Shown: positions 1 through 7,567 of the stretch, piece after piece
How positions within the stretch are numbered: position 1 is the first letter of the stretch
Layout: each line of letters begins with the position of its first letter
Source: JAXGPF01 sp964463985
GTDB taxonomy: Bacteria; Verrucomicrobiota; Kiritimatiellia; JAAZAB01
Direction: 5' to 3'
DNA: 14,938 bases
Assembly: GCA_964463985.1 (NCBI GenBank)
Contig: CAYXEK010000088.1
Span: 1 to 14,938 of the forward strand
Position numbers and translations under genes: made by a program
The notes under the pieces: model-generated
Told to the model about the DNA's origin: nothing
What the model saw: only the letters and a program-made list of their open reading frames with translations
Databases searched by the model: none

Positions 1-412
1 CTTTTTTGCACCACCCGCACATGCGCAAGAGCTTATCCGAATGCGGTTTGGTCGAATCGAGCAGCAGTTGCGGCGGCCGCGGTTCCGCGGACAGGGTCCG
101 CACCGCGAATTCCACCACGCCGGCTGGTCCGCCGGAAATCGTCATTTCCAGCCGCCGGCGGCAGGCCGGCGAATCGCATCGCAGGGCGAACCGGACAGGA
201 TGGCCGCCCCGGGCCCGCTCCATGAGATCGCGATACAACACGCGGGTTGCGGGATCGGCGATGAAATCCCACAAGGAGCGTCCCAGGATGCGGGATCCGG
301 TCAAGCCTGCGCCGCAGTTGGACGAAGCGAAAATGTCCCAGGCCTCATTGACAAACACCAGTTCATCCCGCTGGTTCAGCCGATAGTTGATTTCCCGGCT
401 CTTGTCCTGCAT
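1..412 (-). CDS. PAS-domain sensory protein, partial (C-terminus beyond left edge)
   Basis: This reading frame is open from an ATG at 412 to the window edge, giving at least 137 codons. The product starts MQDKSREINYRLNQRDELVF and continues with FVNEAWDIFA and GRSLWDFIADPATRVLYRDL, a PAS-like fold: an N-terminal strand, a variable loop, then the LGRSLWDF core. Near the edge it reads LLRMCGWCKK, a CxxC motif after the PAS core. I have the impression that this arrangement recurs in small bacterial PAS proteins of unknown output. No kinase or GGDEF domain is visible, but the C-terminus is missing. An SD-like AGGGAAG lies just upstream of the start. The gene sits 34 bp downstream of the DUF3592 gene on the same strand and is probably cotranscribed. 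The ligand and output are unknown; a small-molecule or redox sensor is an inference. Confidence 0.72.
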   Translation of the reverse strand, partial: MQDKSREINYRLNQRDELVFVNEAWDIFASSNCGAGLTGSRILGRSLWDFIADPATRVLYRDLMERARGGHPVRFALRCDSPACRRRLEMTISGGPAGVVEFAVRTLSAEPRPPQLLLDSTKPHSDKLLRMCGWCKK

Positions 413-446
413 TGCGCACTTCCCTTTTCATTGCCCGGCGTCTGGG

Positions 447-1022
447 CTAAACCGCGCTGCCCGCCGCGCCTTCTTCAATGCCTGGCGCGGCGGCAGCCTT
501 TTTCCTCAAGGCGATCGGCAAAAACACCGTCATCAGTATGCCGGCGCCGAAGAAAATCAACCCAATTCCCGGCAGAACCCAGGCCTGTCCTTTCACTCCC
601 GGTTCAAGCAGGCATTCTTCCGGGTTGCCCGGCAGGTGGTAAACAGCGACGTTTTTGCCGGCCGGGTAACGGTTGACGATGCGCCGCGCATGGGATGGAT
701 TGCTGGAACCGTAGTCGCCGTAAGCTACGCGCGTGCCGTTGTAGGTCGTTCCATCCACGGCAAATTCATAAAGGATTTCAGCGTGATAGGTTGAGCTGCT
801 CCCGCCTTTGCTGCCGCTGCGGTGGTGGCGTTCCACCGATGATTCCACGATCCGGCCCTGGACGGACGGCCAAGCCACGCTGTCCCTGGCCCTGAGCAGC
901 CCGCGCACTCCGAAAACGGCCAGGCTTGCGCCTACCGCTACGAAAATCAAGGGGAAGACCCATGAGAAAAAGAATTTAATGCCCGGCGGCATGGGCGCAG
1001 ATGCGGAGCGAGATATGCGCAT
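447..1022 (-). CDS. DUF3592-type membrane protein
   Basis: A 191-residue protein with two predicted membrane segments (about residues 15-38 and 148-170) around an extracytoplasmic domain. That domain includes WPSVQGRIVESSVE, a basic/serine loop, YHAEILYEFAVDGTTYNGTRV, and RYPAGKNVAVYHLPGNPEECLLEPG. The pattern 'W..v.G.i..s.v ... Y....Y.y.v.G..y ... yp.G..v.vyY.P.nP..s.L.pG' is characteristic of DUF3592; the function of the family is unknown. I chose the ATG at 1022, not the one at 1076, because it has an SD-like GAAAGGA upstream and removes a poorly conserved N-terminal extension. The PAS gene follows closely on the same strand. The gene is divergent from uvrA. Confidence 0.8.
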   Translation of the reverse strand: MRISRSASAPMPPGIKFFFSWVFPLIFVAVGASLAVFGVRGLLRARDSVAWPSVQGRIVESSVERHHRSGSKGGSSSTYHAEILYEFAVDGTTYNGTRVAYGDYGSSNPSHARRIVNRYPAGKNVAVYHLPGNPEECLLEPGVKGQAWVLPGIGLIFFGAGILMTVFLPIALRKKAAAAPGIEEGAAGSAV

Positions 1023-1089
1023 GTTTTCCTTTCGCCAAGGCGGGGCGGCCGCGCGGCAGGTTCCCCGACTTTTCAAACAGGATCAGCCG

Positions 1090-1120
1090 GATCCGGCCGG
1101 TCCGTAGGACCCGGCCGATC
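1090..1120. repeat. Imperfect hairpin in the DUF3592/uvrA divergent intergenic region
   Basis: Two arms of 14 nt (1090-1103 and 1107-1120) pair around a GTA loop with one offset base on each side. Both arms carry GGCC and GTCC/GGAC cores. The rest of the 213-bp divergent region (1023-1235) shows only the candidate uvrA promoter. There is no T-tract, so this is not a classic terminator. It could be a regulator site or a transcript structure. Confidence 0.4.
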
Positions 1121-1197
1121 AGACGGAGCTTACCGGCCAGGAGTATTTTGCCGGGCGCCGGCTCCCGTGTCAAGCGATTAAGCGGGCCAGAAATGCA

Positions 1198-1227
1198 TTG
1201 CGGCCGGCAGGGCGCAAATGCTATAAA
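1198..1227 (+). promoter_or_regulatory. Candidate sigma-70-type promoter of uvrA
   Basis: A -10-like TATAAA (1222-1227, 5/6 to consensus) lies 18 bp downstream of a weak -35, TTGCGG (1198-1203). Transcription would begin at about 1234-1236, essentially at the uvrA ATG, implying a leaderless or near-leaderless message. This fits the absence of a clear SD before uvrA. No LexA-type operator was recognised. Confidence 0.4.
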
Positions 1228-1235
1228 GACCGGCC

Positions 1236-4076
1236 ATGAGCAGCGACCAGATCACCATCGCGGGCGCCCGCGAACACAACCTGAAAAACATCACCGTGCG
1301 TCTGCCGCGGAACCGCCTGACCGTCATCACCGGCCTGAGCGGCTCCGGCAAGTCTTCCCTGGCGTTCGACACCCTCTACGCCGAAGGCCAGCGGCGGTAT
1401 GTCGAAAGCCTTTCCGCCTACGCCCGGCAATTCCTCGAGCAGATGCACAAGCCGGAAGTGGACTACATTGACGGACTGGCGCCGGCAATTGCCATCGAGC
1501 AGCGCACTGCCGGCGCCAATCCGCGCTCCATCGTCGCCACCAGCACGGAAATCCACGATTACCTGCGCCTGCTCTTCGCCAACATCGGCCATCAGCATTG
1601 CCACAAATGCGGCCGGCCCGTGAGCCGCCAGAGCGCCGAGGAGATCGTGGAGCGCCTGATGCAAATGCCGGCCGGCGTCCGGCTGGTCCTGCTCGCGCCG
1701 CTGGTGCGGGGACGCAAGGGACAGCACCTGGAAATCCTGGAGTCGGTCCGCCGCCAGGGTTTTGTGCGCATGCGGATTGACGGCCAGATCGTTGATCTCG
1801 ACCAAGCGCCGAAATTGAACCGGCGCCTGCAGCACAGCCTGGACCTGGTGGTTGACCGCCTGGAGATCAATGCCGGCATCCGCACCAGGCTGACCGATTC
1901 GGTGGAACTTGCCCTCCGCCACGGCGACGGCGAAATGCGCGTCCTGTGCCAGACCGGCGACACCCCGCCGGTGGAAAAAATATACTCCGAAAACAATTCC
2001 TGCCCGGTATGCGGGATCAGTTTTGAAGCATTGACCGCGCGCCATTTTTCCTTCAACAGCCCGCAGGGCGCCTGCCCCGCCTGCGCCGGCCTGGGCATGC
2101 GCCTGGTATTCGACGCCGACCTGGTGATTCCCAATCCCGACCTTTCGATTCACGGCGGCGCCATTCACGCCTGGCGGCGCGGCGGCCGCCGCCTGATAAT
2201 GTATTACAACGCCCTGCTGCGCGCCTTGGCGCGCCATTACAACTTCAGCCTGGATACTCCGTTCCGGGAACTGCCAGCCGACCTGCGCAAAATTCTGCTC
2301 CACGGCTCCGGGGCCGAGGATGTGCCGTCGGGGTACTGGCGCGGCGGCGGCTACCACCGCTACGCCAAGCCGTTCGAAGGCATTCTCCCCAACCTGGCCC
2401 GGCGTTACACGGAAACCGACAGCGAATTGGTGCGTAAAAAACTCGAGCAATACATGAGCCGCCGGCCATGCCCCGACTGCCAGGGCGCGCGCCTGAAACC
2501 GGAGGTGATCGCCTGCCGCCTGGCCGACAAATCCATTGTGGACGTCTGCCGCCTTTCCGTCGGTGCCGCGCGCGAATTTTTCAAAACCCTGCAACTGCCG
2601 CCGCAGGAGGAGAAAATCGCGCGGGAAGTCATCAAGGAAATCCGGCAGCGGCTGGAATTCCTGCACGATGTCGGCCTGGATTACCTGACGCTCGACCGCG
2701 AAAGCGGCACGCTCTCCGGGGGCGAAGCCCAGCGCATCCGGCTGGCCACGCAGATCGGCTCCGGCCTGGTGGGCGTGCTGTACGTGCTGGATGAACCCAG
2801 CATCGGCCTGCACCAACGGGATAACCAGCGCCTGATCCGCACCCTCCAGCATCTGCGCGACCTGGGCAACACCGTGGTCGTGGTGGAACACGACGAGGAT
2901 ACCATCCGCCAAGCCGATTACGTGGTGGACATGGGGCCCGGCGCCGGCCGTCACGGAGGAGAGGTGGTCTTCGCCGGGCCGGCCGCGGAACTGCCGGCGG
3001 CCGCCGCTTCGCTGACCGCCCGGTACCTGAACGGCGACCTGCGGATTGAAATCCCCCGCAAACGCCGCCGTCCGGCAGGGCGTCTGAGCATCCTCGGCGC
3101 GGCGGAAAACAATCTCCAAAATATTGACGTGCATATCCCCCTGGGCGTCATGGTCTGCGTCACGGGAGTTTCCGGCTCGGGTAAAAGCACGCTGGTGGAT
3201 GAAATCCTGCGCCGGGCGCTGTTCCGTCATTTCTACAATTCGAAGGAACGCCCGGGCGTCCACCGCGCCATTCAAGGGATGGAAAACCTCAACAAGGCGA
3301 TTGTCATTGACCAGGAACCCATCGGCCGCACTCCGCGCAGCAACCCGGCGACCTACACCGACGCCTTTACCATCATCCGGCAGCTTTTCACCAGGCTGCC
3401 GGCCTCCAAAGCGCGGGGCTTCGCGCCCGGGCGCTACAGTTTCAACGTCAAGGGCGGCCGCTGCGAAAAATGCCGGGGCGACGGCATCATCAAGATTGAA
3501 ATGCATTTCCTGCCGGATGTCTATGTCACCTGCGAGCAATGCCGCGGCCGGCGCTACAACAGCGAGACCCTGGAAGTGCGGTACAACGGACGCAACATCG
3601 CGGAAGTGCTGGAGATGACCGTGGATGAGGCCCTGGAATTCTTCAGCGCCGTGCCGCTCCTGCGCCGCAAACTGCAAACCCTCTCCGATGTCGGCCTGGG
3701 GTACATCCACCTGGGCCAGCCTGCCACAACGCTTTCCGGCGGCGAAGCGCAGCGCCTGAAACTTTCCGCCGAACTCGCCCGCAAAGACACCGGGCGGACC
3801 ATTTACCTGCTGGACGAACCAACGACGGGATTGCATTTCGCCGACATTCATAAATTGCTGGAAGTCTTGGCCAGGCTGCGCGACGCCGGCAACAGCGTGC
3901 TGGTGATCGAACACAATCCCGACGTCATCAAAACCGCCGACTATATCATTGACCTCGGCCCTGAAGGCGGGGATCGCGGCGGACAGGTGGTCGCCGCCGG
4001 CACGCCCGAGGAAGTCGCCCGGTGCGCCGCATCCTATACCGGGCAGATGCTGCGGCGCATCCTGGATATGCCATGA
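1236..4076 (+). CDS. uvrA: Excinuclease ABC subunit A (UvrA)
   Basis: UvrA is the damage-sensing ATPase of nucleotide excision repair. In the cytoplasm it works as a dimer with UvrB to find bulky lesions and is then replaced by UvrC. The 946-residue product has the usual family length and all hallmarks: Walker A GLSGSGKS at 33-40, a first zinc module with CPVC at 256-259 and CPAC at 280-283, ABC signature LSGGE at 493-497, second Walker A GVSGSGKS at 644-651, second zinc module with CEKC at 743-746 and CEQC at 766-769, and second signature LSGGE at 833-837 followed by LLDEPTTGLH. No frameshift or lost key residue was seen. The start matches the conserved 'ITI.GAREHNLKNI' N-terminus, but no strong SD precedes it. 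The stop overlaps the next gene (ATGA), so the LysE-type exporter is probably translationally coupled. Confidence 0.98.
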   Translation: MSSDQITIAGAREHNLKNITVRLPRNRLTVITGLSGSGKSSLAFDTLYAEGQRRYVESLSAYARQFLEQMHKPEVDYIDGLAPAIAIEQRTAGANPRSIVATSTEIHDYLRLLFANIGHQHCHKCGRPVSRQSAEEIVERLMQMPAGVRLVLLAPLVRGRKGQHLEILESVRRQGFVRMRIDGQIVDLDQAPKLNRRLQHSLDLVVDRLEINAGIRTRLTDSVELALRHGDGEMRVLCQTGDTPPVEKIYSENNSCPVCGISFEALTARHFSFNSPQGACPACAGLGMRLVFDADLVIPNPDLSIHGGAIHAWRRGGRRLIMYYNALLRALARHYNFSLDTPFRELPADLRKILLHGSGAEDVPSGYWRGGGYHRYAKPFEGILPNLARRYTETDSELVRKKLEQYMSRRPCPDCQGARLKPEVIACRLADKSIVDVCRLSVGAAREFFKTLQLPPQEEKIAREVIKEIRQRLEFLHDVGLDYLTLDRESGTLSGGEAQRIRLATQIGSGLVGVLYVLDEPSIGLHQRDNQRLIRTLQHLRDLGNTVVVVEHDEDTIRQADYVVDMGPGAGRHGGEVVFAGPAAELPAAAASLTARYLNGDLRIEIPRKRRRPAGRLSILGAAENNLQNIDVHIPLGVMVCVTGVSGSGKSTLVDEILRRALFRHFYNSKERPGVHRAIQGMENLNKAIVIDQEPIGRTPRSNPATYTDAFTIIRQLFTRLPASKARGFAPGRYSFNVKGGRCEKCRGDGIIKIEMHFLPDVYVTCEQCRGRRYNSETLEVRYNGRNIAEVLEMTVDEALEFFSAVPLLRRKLQTLSDVGLGYIHLGQPATTLSGGEAQRLKLSAELARKDTGRTIYLLDEPTTGLHFADIHKLLEVLARLRDAGNSVLVIEHNPDVIKTADYIIDLGPEGGDRGGQVVAAGTPEEVARCAASYTGQMLRRILDMP

Positions 4077-4693
4077 TTTATTTTCTAGCAATCGGCGCGG
4101 CCCTGGGGCTGTCCGCCGGCCTGGCGCCCGGGCCGTTGTTGACGCTGGTCGCTTCTGAAACGCTGCGCCGCGGATTTCCAGCCGGCGTCAGGATTGCCCT
4201 GGCGCCGTTGATTACCGACCTGCCGATCATCGCCCTGACCCTGCTGCTGCTATCCCGCCTGTCAGAATCCAATCCCCTGCTGGGCAGCGTGGCGCTGGCC
4301 GGGGGATGCCTGTTGCTGGCTCTGGGCTGCGCCAGCCTGCGCGCGCCGCAACTCGATATCGCGCCGGCGGGGCCCGGCCCCGGGCCGCTCTTCAAGGGCG
4401 TTCTGGCCAACATCTTGAACCCCCATCCCTACCTGTTCTGGGCCGGCGTCGGAGCGCCTTTGATGGCGTCAGCCTTACGGGCGCATCCCGGGGCTTTGCC
4501 GGCGTTCCTGCTGGGATTTTTCCTCTGCCTGGTCGGCTCCAAAATCCTGCTGGCGGCGCTGCTTTCCAAAGCGCGGCATTTCATCGCCGGCAAAACGTTC
4601 CGCTGGGTGACACGCGGGCTGGGCCTGGTATTATGCGCGCTGGCCTTGTCATTGTTTTACGATGGATTAGAACTGCTGGGGATCATTCCCTGA
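4073..4693 (+). CDS. LysE/RhtB-family exporter
   Basis: A 206-residue very hydrophobic protein with about six predicted membrane helices (roughly 2-24, 41-61, 67-90, 118-140, 144-165, 178-198). The N-terminus carries the LysE-family signature GLSAGLAPGPLLTLVASETL at 12-31. NILNPHPYLFW at about 113-123 is the second family motif. Members export amino acids or related small molecules across the inner membrane; the substrate cannot be read from sequence. The ATG at 4073 overlaps the uvrA stop in ATGA, which argues for this start over in-frame upstream ATGs inside uvrA. The stop codon TGA lies inside the terminal repeat of element E1, so the repeat abuts and defines the end of the gene. A functional link to UvrA is not obvious. 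Confidence 0.93.
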   Translation: MIYFLAIGAALGLSAGLAPGPLLTLVASETLRRGFPAGVRIALAPLITDLPIIALTLLLLSRLSESNPLLGSVALAGGCLLLALGCASLRAPQLDIAPAGPGPGPLFKGVLANILNPHPYLFWAGVGAPLMASALRAHPGALPAFLLGFFLCLVGSKILLAALLSKARHFIAGKTFRWVTRGLGLVLCALALSLFYDGLELLGIIP

Positions 4694-4790
4694 ATCCGTG
4701 ACGGGGTTTTGGTTGTCAAGATAATGTGCGTACAAGCAACAATTTATGGCAATTTAAAATATCACCAAAAACACACGGCGCTGTTTGGCG

Positions 4791-4810
4791 GAAAAGACCG
4801 CCCTGCGGGT
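4791..4810 (-). terminator. Terminator-like hairpin inside E1 (minus-strand sense)
   Basis: Read on the minus strand, CCGC-AGG-GCGG is followed by TCTTTTC. The matching position in E2 has a GCCC-GGA-GGGC hairpin followed by a TCTTTTCTTT tract, so the feature is kept although bases differ. The stem is only 4 bp, so termination is uncertain. Confidence 0.3.
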
Positions 4811-4906
4811 GAGGCCATTATGCCGCATCTGCTTTGTTGCGAAGGATTCGCAGTATATTTATACAGCTTCATCCTTCGCGCCTCGCATCTGCGGCATACT
4901 GACCTC
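4811..4906. repeat. Long imperfect hairpin nested in E1
   Basis: Two 47-nt arms (4811-4857 and 4860-4906) face each other around a TT centre. Paired blocks in order from the base are GAGG, TATGCCGCA, TGC, GCGAAGGAT and GTATA, separated by short mismatches. The compensated overall layout shows this is a real hairpin and not chance. E2 lacks it completely, going from CGGG straight to CCTCATCACGG, which suggests a module gained by E1 or lost from E2. Confidence 0.8.
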
Positions 4907-4943
4907 ATCACGGATTCAGGCATTCCATAGACATGCTTTACAG

Positions 4944-4972
4944 TTGATAAAACGGCAAGTTTGCGATATTTT
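4944..4972 (+). promoter_or_regulatory. Candidate promoter of the TPR-exbB-exbD operon
   Basis: TTGATA (4944-4949, 5/6 to the -35 consensus) lies 17 bp from TATTTT (4967-4972, 4/6 to the -10). The predicted start is at about 4979, at the ATG of the TPR gene (4980). A TAG in the same frame at 4974-4976 leaves no upstream start, and no SD is visible, so the message may be leaderless. Confidence 0.4.
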
Positions 4973-4979
4973 TTAGCTC

Positions 4980-7553
4980 ATGCCGCCATTGCATCCAACC
5001 ATACCGGCCGGTTTCCGCCGGCGCGCGCCGCATCCGGGCCTGGCTCTGTTCCTCGCCGGCTGGCTGGCCGGAACGGCTTGCGGAACCAACGCACCGCCAG
5101 CCGCCGGGCAGGCAGCCGCAGCCGCGTCCGAGCACCTGCTCCGCAACGCCCAGGCGGCGCTGTCCGATGAGTTGTATCCACTGGCGGAGAGCCGCGCACG
5201 GCAATATCTCGCCCTGCCGGATCTGCCGCCGGACAAGCAGCTTGCCGGCACGATTGTGCTGGCCCGCGCCCGGCATGGGCGGCAGGATTACGCCGCCGCA
5301 CGCGATTTGCTGCGGCCCTGGCGCGGCCGGGCGGCCAAACTGGCGCAGGGAGACGCCTTGGATTTCTGGCTGGCGACCGCCGAGTTTGAACTGGGCAACT
5401 GGGAGCAGAGCCTGGAGTTGATCCGGGATTTCAACGCGCGGTTCCCGGATTCCAAGTGCCTGCCGTTTGCCCTGCGGCTGCGCGCCTGGTCCTGCCTCAA
5501 GTCAGGCCGGCAGCGCGCCGCGCTGGAGGCATTCGCCGAATTCACCAAGCTTTACGGCGACCTGCCCGAAGACGCCGCCAACCGCCTGGACTGGGGGCGG
5601 GCGCTGGTGGAAGCGGGCGAATCCGACAAGGCCCGGGAAATCCTGGCGGAACTGGTGAAGCGCCGTCCGGCGGAACGCGCCGGGCAGCAAGGACGTATTT
5701 TGCTGGCGCGCCTGTTGCTTGACAGCCGCCAGCCGGCGGCGGCGCGGGAAATGCTGCTGCCCCTGATCCAGCCGCAGCATGTGCCGGATGAAATCCGCGG
5801 GCTGGCCCTGCTGGAATTGGCCGCCGTGGCGGAAGCGGAAACCAACCAGGTTGAAGCGATCAACCTGATGGATCAGTGTTTGACCCGCGTATCCGACCCG
5901 GAATTGAAAAATGAAGCCAACCTGCGCAAGGGCGAGTTGCTGCTGCGCATGGGCAAGACCGAAGAGGGCACAACCTTGATCCGCGGGTTCGTCGCCGCGG
6001 CGCCCGCGGGCGCGGCCGCCGCCGTACAGTTAAACCTCGGGCAAACCCTGCAAAAACTCGGCCTGCATGAGCAAGCCCTGGTTGAATTTCAAAATTACAT
6101 CGAGACATTCAACGACGCCCGGGGGCTGGCGCAGGCCTGGCAAGCTCGCGGAACGCTGCTGGCGCAATTAAACCGGCCGCTGGAAGCCGCCGCCGCGTTT
6201 GAAAAAGCCGCCGAACTGGCGGAAGGCGTACCGGCGCGCGCGCGACTCCTGCTCCAGGCGGGCGATGCTTTCCTGGCGGCCGGACAATTCCAGTCCGCCG
6301 CCGGCGCTTACCGGCGCGTAATGGAATCAACGCCGGACACGGCGCTGGCCGACCAGGCGTTGTTTCAATTGGCGCTCTGCCTGCAAAACCAGAATCTGCC
6401 CGACGAGGCCATGGAAGCATTGTGGAACCTGGCGGACGCGGGCGCGGACGAGCTTTTGACCGCGCGGGCCTTCCTGCAGATCGGCGCCATCCTGCAACAA
6501 CAGGGGAAACTCAATGAAGCCCGGGCGATTTACCAGCTTACGGCCGGGCATAGTCCGCCCGCGGCCCGGGCCACCGCCCTGTACCAGATGGGACTGCTGG
6601 ATTACCGCACGGGACGTTTCCACCAGGCATTGCGGAAATTCAGGCAAATCATCGGCGAGCACCCCGGGAGCCCGGCCGGACCTATGTCGGCCTACATGCA
6701 AGGCTGGTGCCATTACATGCTGCGCGAAGATGCCCTGGCCGTCGAGAGCTTCCAAACATTCCTGCAAAAATATCCCGATTCTCCCCGGGCGCCGGATGCC
6801 CTGTTCTGGCTGGCCGAAAACAATTTCAACCGCGGCGCCTATTACCTCGCCGAAAATGATTTTCTGAATTTGTCCCGCGATTTCCCCGGCGCGCCGCTGG
6901 CGGATGACGCCCTCTTCTGGGCCGGGCGCGCCGCATTGATGCAGCAGGAATTCCGGCGCGCCAACGAGCATTTTGCGCTGCTGATCCGACGTTATCCCGA
7001 CACCGCCAAGCAGGCGGAAGCCCGGTTTTACCAGGGAGAAGCCCTTTGCGAACTGGGCGAATTCGCCGGCGCGATCCTGATTTTCGACGAAATCATCAAG
7101 CAGTCTCCCGACAGCTACCTGGCGGAGCGCGCCTGGTTCCGCAAGGGCGACAGCCAGTTTACCCTCGGTTCCGAAGACCCGCAACGCTACGCGGAAGCCA
7201 TAGCATCTTACCGCATGATTATCAACCGGGCGGATGTCGCGCCGGCCGCCCGGATGCAGGCCGAATACAAGATCGGGCGCTGCCTGGAAAAAACGGGGCA
7301 AACCGGCGCCGCTTTCGAGAATTACATGAATGTCGTCTACAATTTCTTCAACCACCCGGAAAGCCGGGCCAAAAACGCGGTATGGTTCACCCGTGCCGCC
7401 TTTAACGCCGCCGCCATGATGGAAGAAGAAAAAGCCTGGCGGAAAGCGGCGGCCATTTACCAGCGCGTGGTGGACGCCAAGGTGGCCGCCAGCCATGACG
7501 CCGCGGAACGCATCCGGAAAATCCGGCTGGAACAATGGATGTTTTTTTATTAG
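4980..7553 (+). CDS. Exported tetratricopeptide-repeat protein (TPR partner of an ExbB/ExbD system)
   Basis: An 857-residue protein. A basic stretch (residues 11-15, GFRRR) precedes a hydrophobic segment (about 20-33, ending AGTACG), consistent with a signal peptide. A lipoprotein cleavage site at C34 is possible but the lipobox is poor. The rest is almost wholly helical repeats of about 34-40 residues. Typical TPR signatures are clearest in the C-terminal half, for example YPDSPRAPDALFWLAENNF, FPGAPLADDALFWAGRAAL and YPDTAKQAEARFYQGEALCE, resembling YbgF/CpoB and BamD-type periplasmic TPRs. It is followed after 14 bp by the exbB-like, exbD-like and TonB-like genes, so it probably acts in the periplasm as scaffold or load for that motor complex; this is inferred from context. 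The start is the only ATG after an in-frame stop 3 nt upstream. The precise function is unknown. Confidence 0.88.
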   Translation: MPPLHPTIPAGFRRRAPHPGLALFLAGWLAGTACGTNAPPAAGQAAAAASEHLLRNAQAALSDELYPLAESRARQYLALPDLPPDKQLAGTIVLARARHGRQDYAAARDLLRPWRGRAAKLAQGDALDFWLATAEFELGNWEQSLELIRDFNARFPDSKCLPFALRLRAWSCLKSGRQRAALEAFAEFTKLYGDLPEDAANRLDWGRALVEAGESDKAREILAELVKRRPAERAGQQGRILLARLLLDSRQPAAAREMLLPLIQPQHVPDEIRGLALLELAAVAEAETNQVEAINLMDQCLTRVSDPELKNEANLRKGELLLRMGKTEEGTTLIRGFVAAAPAGAAAAVQLNLGQTLQKLGLHEQALVEFQNYIETFNDARGLAQAWQARGTLLAQLNRPLEAAAAFEKAAELAEGVPARARLLLQAGDAFLAAGQFQSAAGAYRRVMESTPDTALADQALFQLALCLQNQNLPDEAMEALWNLADAGADELLTARAFLQIGAILQQQGKLNEARAIYQLTAGHSPPAARATALYQMGLLDYRTGRFHQALRKFRQIIGEHPGSPAGPMSAYMQGWCHYMLREDALAVESFQTFLQKYPDSPRAPDALFWLAENNFNRGAYYLAENDFLNLSRDFPGAPLADDALFWAGRAALMQQEFRRANEHFALLIRRYPDTAKQAEARFYQGEALCELGEFAGAILIFDEIIKQSPDSYLAERAWFRKGDSQFTLGSEDPQRYAEAIASYRMIINRADVAPAARMQAEYKIGRCLEKTGQTGAAFENYMNVVYNFFNHPESRAKNAVWFTRAAFNAAAMMEEEKAWRKAAAIYQRVVDAKVAASHDAAERIRKIRLEQWMFFY

Positions 7554-7556
7554 GTT

Positions 7557-7562
7557 GAGGAG
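7557..7562 (+). promoter_or_regulatory. Strong SD of the exbB-like gene
   Basis: GAGGAG lies 5 nt before the ATG at 7568, in the 14-bp gap after the TPR gene. It shows that this genome uses SD-led initiation within operons, in contrast with the TPR and uvrA starts. Confidence 0.75.
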
Positions 7563-7567
7563 CGCTT

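Larger units (their letters stand above)
4689..4920 (+). repeat. Terminal-inverted-repeat element E1, long form, 232 bp
   Basis: The element begins CCTGAATCCGTGACGGGG and ends, read on the minus strand, CCTGAATCCGTGATGAGG. This is a perfect 13-bp terminal inverted repeat with different subterminal bases, so the two ends can be told apart (end A = GACGGG, end B = GATGAGG). The interior shares ordered landmarks with the inverted copy E2: AGATAA..TGTG, AAGCAAC, TTTA, TTAAA, TCACCA, GAAAAGA.CGCCCT.CGGG. Compared with E2 it carries an additional ~96-bp hairpin at 4811-4906. It fills almost all of the 286-bp gap between lysE and the TPR gene. No convincing ORF lies inside. It resembles a MITE or other non-autonomous mobile or extragenic palindromic element; no transposase was seen. 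Confidence 0.8.

Noticed and set aside
1221..4091. 956-residue open frame on the minus strand opposite uvrA
   Set aside because: It mirrors uvrA almost exactly, a known effect of high third-position GC. Its composition (rich in Ala, Val, His, Gln, Phe) matches no family and uvrA is unambiguous.
4709..4976. Small plus-strand ORFs (63-73 residues) in the lysE-TPR gap
   Set aside because: They translate element E1 and its hairpin; no SD and no conserved protein features.
6327..7535. 402-residue open frame on the minus strand within the TPR gene
   Set aside because: Antisense shadow of a GC-rich coding region; no SD or family motif.
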